A DNA stretch of 33,296 nt from Gracilibacillus boraciitolerans JCM 21714 (GTDB lineage: Bacteria > Bacillota > Bacilli > Bacillales > Amphibacillaceae): the NCBI RefSeq assembly GCF_000521485.1, contig NZ_BAVS01000034.1:1-33296 (forward strand), given 5' to 3'. The notes under the pieces are model-generated. The model was not told the DNA's origin and did no database searches. It saw only the letters and a program-made list of their open reading frames with translations. This document shows positions 31,302-33,296 of the stretch, one piece after another; the stretch's first letter is position 1, and every line of letters begins with the position of its first letter. The position numbers and the translations under genes are program-made.

Positions 31302-33296
31302 ATGAAGCATAAATTACAAACGTTAAGTGACAGGTTAAACGACATAAGCAGAAGCAATCGTTCAATACGTTTGCTGAAATTATATAATAAATGGACATTC
31401 GATCTAGCTGAGCTAGCAAAAATAGAAAAAAATTCAATGGAAATATTAAAGGCACTCACAGACAACAAATCGAAGCTGTTTGTAAAAGAAAAGGCGGATA
31501 ACCAAACAGAGTTGGCACTCTCACGAAAATTAACGACGCTTTTCCGTAATATTCGCTCGATTGAAGAGGAAACAGGTCTATATGATCTTTATTTAGGCTA
31601 TCCAATGATCGAAGGCGCTATGTCGGATGGTACCTATGTCAGAGCGCCATTGTTTTTATATCCAGTTCGACTGGAAAGAAAGAAGCGAAATGGCGTCGAA
31701 TGGCATGTCGAGTCAATAAGTGATCAAGCCCCACAACTGAATCGCACATTATTTCTAGCGTTACAAAAGTTAAGTAATATTCACGTACCAGAGTCTTTGT
31801 ATGAGGAAGCAGAAACAAAGGCGACATCACTGAACATCGAAGAGTGGAGCAGCTGGTTGGCTGATCATAACTTTACGATAACAGCCAATAGGTCTGAGCA
31901 ATTAGAATCCGTCGAAGAGTATACGAAAGATACGATACCTGCATTTGATAAAGGATCATTCCGTCTCAATCAGCAAGCAGTAGTTGGTCATTTCCCACAA
32001 GGAAATTCAGCTATTTTACGCGATTACGAAAAATTTGTCGAGATGCTTGCGCAGGGACAGGAAGATTTAGGAGTGGTCTCCGAATTCCTTGATCTTAACG
32101 TCCAGGAAACTGGTGAAGAAGTAGATAATTTACCCTCTAATAACGAACAAACTTATCAGGATAAACTAGCAAAAGAGAAAAATAAATATTATGTACTTGA
32201 GACGGATGTCTCTCAGGAAAAAATACTGGATGCCCTTGATCATGAAAAAGGCATGGTTGTTCACGGCCCACCAGGAACAGGGAAGTCTCAAGTGATTGTC
32301 AATATGATTTCCAATGGGATCGCCAAGGGACAGCGGGTCATGCTTGTTACCCAAAAGCGGGCGGCGTTGGATGTCGTCTATCAAAGGTTGGATGCACTTA
32401 ATCTGTCATCGAATGTCGCATTACTGCATGATGAGAAGAGCGATCGTAAATCCTTTTATCAAAAATTGAATGTCCAACTGAATCGTGATCATTCTTACCA
32501 GGATCTCGAGCACGCATTTGATCAATTATCTCAGAAAATTATAAGTACGGAAGATCAACTGGACAAAATAGCGAAAGCGTTATTCGAAGTGCAGCCTCAT
32601 GGCTTTAGAGCCTATGATTTGTATGGACTAAGTAAAACAGCGAAAGAACAAGAAAAAATGATCCCATTAGAAGGTATCTTAGAAGAGCTGAATAAACAAA
32701 ATCTAGCGGACATTTTACGAAAAGTCAGTACCTATGGCAGCTATTACGCGACATTTGGAAAAGACAATCCTGTAGCTGATCGCAAATCTTTTTCAGATAT
32801 GGAGATAAAGAACAGGATTCAACTGATCGAAATTCTGGAAAATGCCATTAAAGAATCAGAACAAAGCATCAAGCATTTAGACCATTTTAATGATGAGGAC
32901 ATTACCCCGGCATATAGCCGTCAAATCGATAAAAAGCTTGAGAAAATCTATGACGACTTACATACTGAAGGCAAAAAGACCCTGCAGAAACTACGATTAT
33001 GGTTATGGACAAGCTTCACCGGTAAAACGATTATTGAAGAATTACTGGATGGTGAAAAGTTCAGTGGATTATCATCAAAAGCATGGCCAAAATTAAAAGA
33101 AAGTTTAACGATTCTTTATGACTTATCCCAGGCAACAGAAGGCTTGTTCCAACAATTAGAAAAATTAGGACCGTATTTTTCAGGCGACTCGATTAAGAAT
33201 CTAAAAACACGGGTATCCAAAGGTGACATTCCGTTAGAAGTATTGAAAAAGAAACAATCGTATATCTGTAAAGCTTCACTTTATTCCATTCAAAAC
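31302..33296 (+). CDS. DUF4011/AAA_11 superfamily 1 helicase, N-terminal part (runs off the window)
   Basis: From the ATG at 31302 to the window end, 665 codons are open without a stop. The N-terminus matches DUF4011-type proteins: SDRLNDISRSNRSIRLLKLY, then RNIRSIEEETGLYDLYLGYP and a region giving APLFLYPVRLER. At about residues 320-330 comes a Walker A motif, HGPPGTGKSQVIVNMIS, of the UvrD/Upf1-like superfamily 1 type. It is followed by helical linker sequence (LSQKIISTEDQLDKIAKALF; KLEKIYDDLH). Full-length relatives (roughly 1,200-2,000 residues) often end in helicase motifs and a REase-like domain, and some occur in defence islands. The rest lies outside the window. Unlike its neighbours it has no G/C tract of 6 or more and no frameshift in 2 kb. 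A decayed fragment of a relative is at 22003-22108. Confidence 0.8.
   Translation, partial: MKHKLQTLSDRLNDISRSNRSIRLLKLYNKWTFDLAELAKIEKNSMEILKALTDNKSKLFVKEKADNQTELALSRKLTTLFRNIRSIEEETGLYDLYLGYPMIEGAMSDGTYVRAPLFLYPVRLERKKRNGVEWHVESISDQAPQLNRTLFLALQKLSNIHVPESLYEEAETKATSLNIEEWSSWLADHNFTITANRSEQLESVEEYTKDTIPAFDKGSFRLNQQAVVGHFPQGNSAILRDYEKFVEMLAQGQEDLGVVSEFLDLNVQETGEEVDNLPSNNEQTYQDKLAKEKNKYYVLETDVSQEKILDALDHEKGMVVHGPPGTGKSQVIVNMISNGIAKGQRVMLVTQKRAALDVVYQRLDALNLSSNVALLHDEKSDRKSFYQKLNVQLNRDHSYQDLEHAFDQLSQKIISTEDQLDKIAKALFEVQPHGFRAYDLYGLSKTAKEQEKMIPLEGILEELNKQNLADILRKVSTYGSYYATFGKDNPVADRKSFSDMEIKNRIQLIEILENAIKESEQSIKHLDHFNDEDITPAYSRQIDKKLEKIYDDLHTEGKKTLQKLRLWLWTSFTGKTIIEELLDGEKFSGLSSKAWPKLKESLTILYDLSQATEGLFQQLEKLGPYFSGDSIKNLKTRVSKGDIPLEVLKKKQSYICKASLYSIQN

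Noticed and set aside
1-33296. tRNA or rRNA genes and metabolite riboswitches
   Set aside because: I read the intergenic regions for tRNA cloverleaf landmarks, rRNA sequence and T-box or riboswitch cores and found none. A covariance-model scan would be needed to be certain.

Overview
The window looks like an accessory-rich chromosomal segment of a low-GC, spore-forming, probably halotolerant Bacillaceae (Gracilibacillus/Oceanobacillus/Virgibacillus type). The grounds are an SspP-type spore protein gene, an OpuC-type compatible-solute transporter, a SigM-like sigma/anti-sigma pair, BirA-controlled biotin genes, and Bacillus-type ribosome binding sites and promoters. The genus is inferred, not shown.

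Layout. 1-1.9 kb: BirA box, bioY (frameshifted) and bioB. 2.1-5.5 kb: small housekeeping or hypothetical genes (PH-domain protein, DEDDh exonuclease, lipoprotein, membrane protein, conserved hypothetical). 5.6-8.1 kb: methionine aminopeptidase (frameshifted), convergent with an ECF sigma factor (frameshifted) and its membrane anti-sigma factor. 8.4-11.8 kb: sspP, a zinc-ribbon gene without a clean start, a 150-bp transposon-like element, a collapsed GH115 glucuronidase gene and two small genes. 12.0-17.1 kb (minus strand): two tandem lipoprotein + lipase-effector modules resembling the type VII secretion TilA/TslA immunity/toxin pair. The downstream module is intact; the upstream one is decayed. 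18.2-21.6 kb: opuCA-CB-CC-CD, with CA and CC frameshifted. 21.9-25.7 kb: a gene graveyard of duplicated fragments, an intact RNA/DNA methyltransferase gene, and a helix-turn-helix/toxin-like operon whose second gene is cleanly interrupted by the second copy of the transposon-like element. 26.5-29.9 kb: response regulator, histidine kinase and ABC transporter of the YcbLMNO/Bcr peptide-antibiotic type. 30.7-31.0 kb: a type I toxin with an antisense RNA. 31.3 kb to the end: a DUF4011-type superfamily 1 helicase, incomplete.

Three signals cut across the gene content. (1) There are 38 G or C homopolymers of 6-8 bases (29 of exactly 7, 7 of 8, 2 of 6, none longer). Internal paralogues, hairpin arms and a 21-bp repeat register indicate that many of these are exactly 3 bases longer than expected. 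In coding regions this adds one Gly or Pro codon without breaking the frame. (2) Four copies of an intergenic element consist of 6-8 units with a strict 21-bp period, arranged as forward units followed by inverted units. (3) A 150/156-bp palindrome-ended element is flanked by TTTAT, and removing it restores a reading frame exactly.

Several genes also carry one-base indels in short runs. Signal (1) and these indels may reflect the quality of the assembly as much as biology; raw reads would settle this. The functional themes that survive are biotin uptake and synthesis, osmoprotection, envelope and antimicrobial-peptide stress response, interbacterial toxin/immunity, and toxin-antitoxin or defence genes.
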